DNA of 64,000 nucleotides from Carallia brachiata (Eukaryota > Streptophyta > Magnoliopsida > Malpighiales > Rhizophoraceae). The position numbers and the translations under genes were made by a program. Shown here piece by piece: positions 61,566-64,000 of this stretch (the stretch's first letter is position 1; the number at the start of each line of letters is the position of its first letter). The stretch lies in NCBI GenBank assembly GCA_021464245.1, contig JADCRB010000026.1:3262187-3326186 (forward strand). The letters are read 5' to 3'. The notes beneath the pieces are model-generated. The model did not search any database. It was given only the letters and a program-made list of their open reading frames with translations, and had not been told where the DNA came from.

Positions 61566-61715
61566 AAAAAAAAAAAAGAGGTAAAAAGAGAGTCGAGAGA
61601 GAAAAAAAAAAAAAGAAAAAAAAAAAAAAAAGAAAAAAAGTAAAAAGTAAAAAAAAAAAGTAAAAAGTAAAAAAGTAAAAAAAAAGGTAAAAAAAAGTAA
61701 ATAAATAAATAAATT
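61566..61715 (+). repeat. A-rich low-complexity leader
   Basis: About 150 bases of A with scattered G/GT (AAAAAGTAAAAAGT units) lie between the primer site and gag. The minus-strand Phe-rich frame here is an artefact. Confidence 0.85.
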
Positions 61716-61736
61716 TACAGGTGTTCAGCACATTAA

Positions 61737-63680
61737 ATGGCACCGAAAAGGAGTACAACTGCTGCCACAAAAAAGAAGGCAACGGCTCCACTGCCTGCAT
61801 CAACTACCCTACCTGGGTACGCAGGTCCAGAAACCCGGGGACGGACACAATTACTTGCCGTCCAAACCCAAAAAAATATCGAAATGGAGAGTCCACAGCT
61901 CGCACAATAGGATCTCTCCCCTGACTCTCTTGCTGCATGGAGGAGTCGATCACCCACCCCGATCGAAGTGGGGGCAACACGACGAAGCCTGCTCAACAAT
62001 CCAACAATTCTGTAGAGATCACACAGAGAATCAGAAGATTCTCCCCCAGTCTTTCGGAGCCTCACAGAGGAAGATTCAGAGTAGATTAGAACCACACAAC
62101 AAGTACAGAGGAAGATTTCAGAATTGGAGAATAAAATTTTGCAGCTGATCAGAGTCGTGGAGGAAAAAGATCAACAGATCGCTGCTCTCAAAGGAAAGGC
62201 CCCGATCCAAGTTGATCCCGAGATCCGCGAGGAGCAACCATATCCACCCGGTTTCACTCCAGAAGCCACACCAGCCGACGTCTTCCCTGCAGAAAAGCGA
62301 CCAGGTAGTTCTACACAGCTGCCACCCTCAAATTCTGTAGCTTCGCTATCTGTTCAACAATTGCAGGAAATGATAGCCAATACGATCCGACTGCAACAAG
62401 CTACATCCTTCCAAGGATCACAGATGTACGTCAAACCGTACACCAGACGGATCGAAAGTCTCAACATGCCCTGGGCTACCAGCCGCCCAAATTTCAACAA
62501 TTCAACGAACGAGGCGATCCCAAACAGCACATCGCCCACTTCGTTGAAACCTGCAACAACGCAGGGACTTATGGAGATCTCTTGGTGAAGCAGTTTGTAG
62601 ACCGCTTTCACCTGGTTCAAAATCTTGAACCAGAATCGATCGACAGTTGGGAACAGCTACAACGAGTGTTTCTCAACAGATTTTTCAGCACTCGCAGAAC
62701 GATAAGTATGATGGAGCTTACCAACACCAAACAAAGGAAAGGAGAGCCCGTTGTCGAATACATCAACAGATGGCGTGCCCTCAGCTTGGACTGCAAAGAT
62801 CGCCTGACGGAGACTTCTGCCGTAGATGTGCATCCAGGGAATGCATTGGGAGCTGTTATACATCCTGCAGGGTGTCAAACCCCGAACTTTCGAAGAACTG
62901 GCGACCCGCGCACATGATATGGAGATAAGCATCCAGACTTCCGGAGGCACGGTTCCCATCCAGTTGGACCAGCAAGGGGGCAGAAGGGAGATTAAGAAAC
63001 CCAACAGCTCCGGAAAAGGAAAAAAGTGATGACTGTTGAAGCCGCACCAGTAAAAGTGGGCGCCAAAGCTAAGGTAAATCCTCCGACCCAAATAACTCAG
63101 CCAAAACAACAGGAAAGGCGGAAGGTGACATTGCGAGAGTTGGAGCAGAAGCAGTATCCATTCCCCGACTCAGACGTCCCCGACATTCTTGACAACTCTT
63201 GGAGGCGAAGCTGATCGAACTCCCAGAGTGCAAGCGGCCGAATGAAAAGGATCGAGTCAGCGATCCGAGATTCTGCAAATATCACCGGATAGTAAGTCAT
63301 CCAACCGAGAAATGTTTCGTCCTGAAGGAGCTAATCATGAAGCTCAAAAGCCAGAATAAAATCATTCTGGACCAGGAAGGCATAACTCGCAAACCAGACC
63401 ACCATCACTTCAAAACCATCAGAAGAGTGACACACCGTAAGGAGGAGCCGCTCGACAACAAAAAGTCGACAACGGAGAAGGTATATGAAGCTCTCCAAAC
63501 CCTTCTCGCTAACCCTCAGCTGTTTATAGCTTTGCAATCAACAGAAGTGTGGCAAAATCAAGTCAGCAATACTCTCCAGACCTCAGCTGAATCACAGCCA
63601 TCAAATGATTCTAACTCAGCGGAGCAACAGACGGCCAAAATCACGTCGGATGTTACTCTGCTATCTCATTTTCAGATGAG
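61737..63680 (+). pseudogene. Ty3 gag polyprotein, broken by stops and frameshifts
   Basis: Translation from ATG 61737 begins MAPKRSTTAATKKKATAPLP. It meets three in-frame TAG stops before about 62090, then a coiled-coil-like segment (KISELENKILQLIRVVEEKD, about 62108-62170). A frameshift near 62470 leads into the capsid (retrotransposon gag) domain, GDLLVKQFVDRF to WEQLQRVFLNRF and TNTKQRKGEPVVEYINRWRA. Another shift near 62820 leads to [18 protein letters not shown], with stops TGATGA at 63028, and further shifts to a CX2HX4HX4C motif (CKYHRIVSHPTEKC, about 63276) that takes the place of the usual zinc knuckle. It is a non-functional copy. Confidence 0.85.
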
Positions 63681-64000
63681 GATCTCCTGCTGGGGTCCAA
63701 ACCCCACAATCGGCCGCTGTATGTATCAGGCTATGTGAGAGAACAGAAGGTCCGACGTATTCTGATCGACGATGGTCAGCAGTCAATATTATCCCAAAAT
63801 CCACCATAAAGGAGCTCGGCATCGGTTGATGAATTATCAGACAGCCGCTTGATGATTCATGGCTTTAATCAAGGAGGACAGAAAGCAATTGGGATGATTC
63901 GCTTGGAGCTAACTATCGGTAATCTCACTTCTAGCACTCTATTTCACGTGATTGATGCACGTACCACATATAAGATGTTGCTAGGACGACCGTGGATTCA
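63681..64000 (+). pseudogene. Ty3 aspartic protease region (start of pol), incomplete
   Basis: The frames RPLYVSGYVREQKVRRILID then DG, and later GQKAIGMIRLELTIG and DARTTYKMLLGRPWI, are those of a retrotransposon aspartic protease. The expected active-site DxG is present as DDG at about 63763, followed by an apparent frameshift (GQQSI where SAVNI-type sequence is expected). It continues beyond the window. Confidence 0.8.

Larger units (their letters stand above)
60708..64000 (+). mobile_element. Decayed Ty3/gypsy LTR retrotransposon, truncated by the window edge
   Basis: In order: 5' LTR (60708-61514), primer-binding site (61521), A-rich leader (61566-61715), gag (61737 to about 63680) and the start of the protease (about 63680-64000). 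Reverse transcriptase and the 3' LTR would lie outside. Gag contains several stops and frameshifts, so the copy cannot act by itself. Gag plus an aspartic protease before the polymerase is the general LTR-retrotransposon order; the gag wording (WEQLQRVFLNRF, STRRTISMMELTNTKQRKGE) is of the Ty3 type. Confidence 0.9.

Noticed and set aside
61564..61803. Phenylalanine-rich minus-strand protein
   Set aside because: It is the complement of the A-rich leader of the Ty3 element.

Overview
This window is nuclear DNA from a flowering plant, almost certainly a eudicot. The genes are intron-containing and plant-type: a PUB-family U-box protein, a peroxisomal acyl-activating enzyme, a GT34 galactosyltransferase and a heptahelical HHP protein. 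They sit in long AT-rich spacers full of MITEs, SINE/LINE debris, solo LTRs and a Ty3/gypsy element. The species cannot be read from the sequence. There is no CRISPR array, operon or defence island, and I found no convincing new multi-gene system. The interest lies in the duplication history and the repeats.

Layout. 1-734 (minus): 5' part of a PUB30/PUB31-type U-box E3 ligase, cut by the window edge. 9514-9978 and 15545-15979 (plus): two copies of a small plant protein of unknown function, made by a roughly 6 kb spaced tandem duplication that also carried the upstream region. 10.2-32 kb: gene-poor and repeat-rich, with MITEs, SINE-like copies, LINE fragments, a SecA exon fossil and a diverged repeat field at 24.4-27.1 kb. 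33226-35272 (plus): two-exon cinnamate:CoA ligase/BZO1-like acyl-activating enzyme ending in the peroxisomal signal SRL. 36851-39463 (plus): two-exon RuvB-like 2 (TIP49b) AAA+ ATPase. 44484-45878 (minus): intronless GT34 galactosyltransferase of the MUCI10/GMGT type. 50295-53023 (minus): three-exon heptahelical transmembrane protein of the HHP4 type. 54.7-57.1 kb: a broken extra copy of the HHP 5' end, split by a 1.27 kb LTR insertion with a near-perfect target-site duplication. 59993-60490: two-exon MCM5 pseudogene fragment. 60708-64000: a decayed Ty3/gypsy retrotransposon (807-bp 5' LTR, primer site, gag with stops and frameshifts, start of protease) running off the right edge.

The genes do not form a pathway. 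They are independent loci for protein turnover, benzenoid/peroxisomal acyl-CoA metabolism, chromatin or snoRNP assembly, Golgi mannan galactosylation and membrane signalling. From memory of the Arabidopsis map, the pairs GT34-HHP4 (AT4G37690/AT4G37680) and PUB30-RuvBL2 (AT3G49810/AT3G49830) are close neighbours there too, so the window appears to keep two ancestral gene neighbourhoods expanded by repeats.
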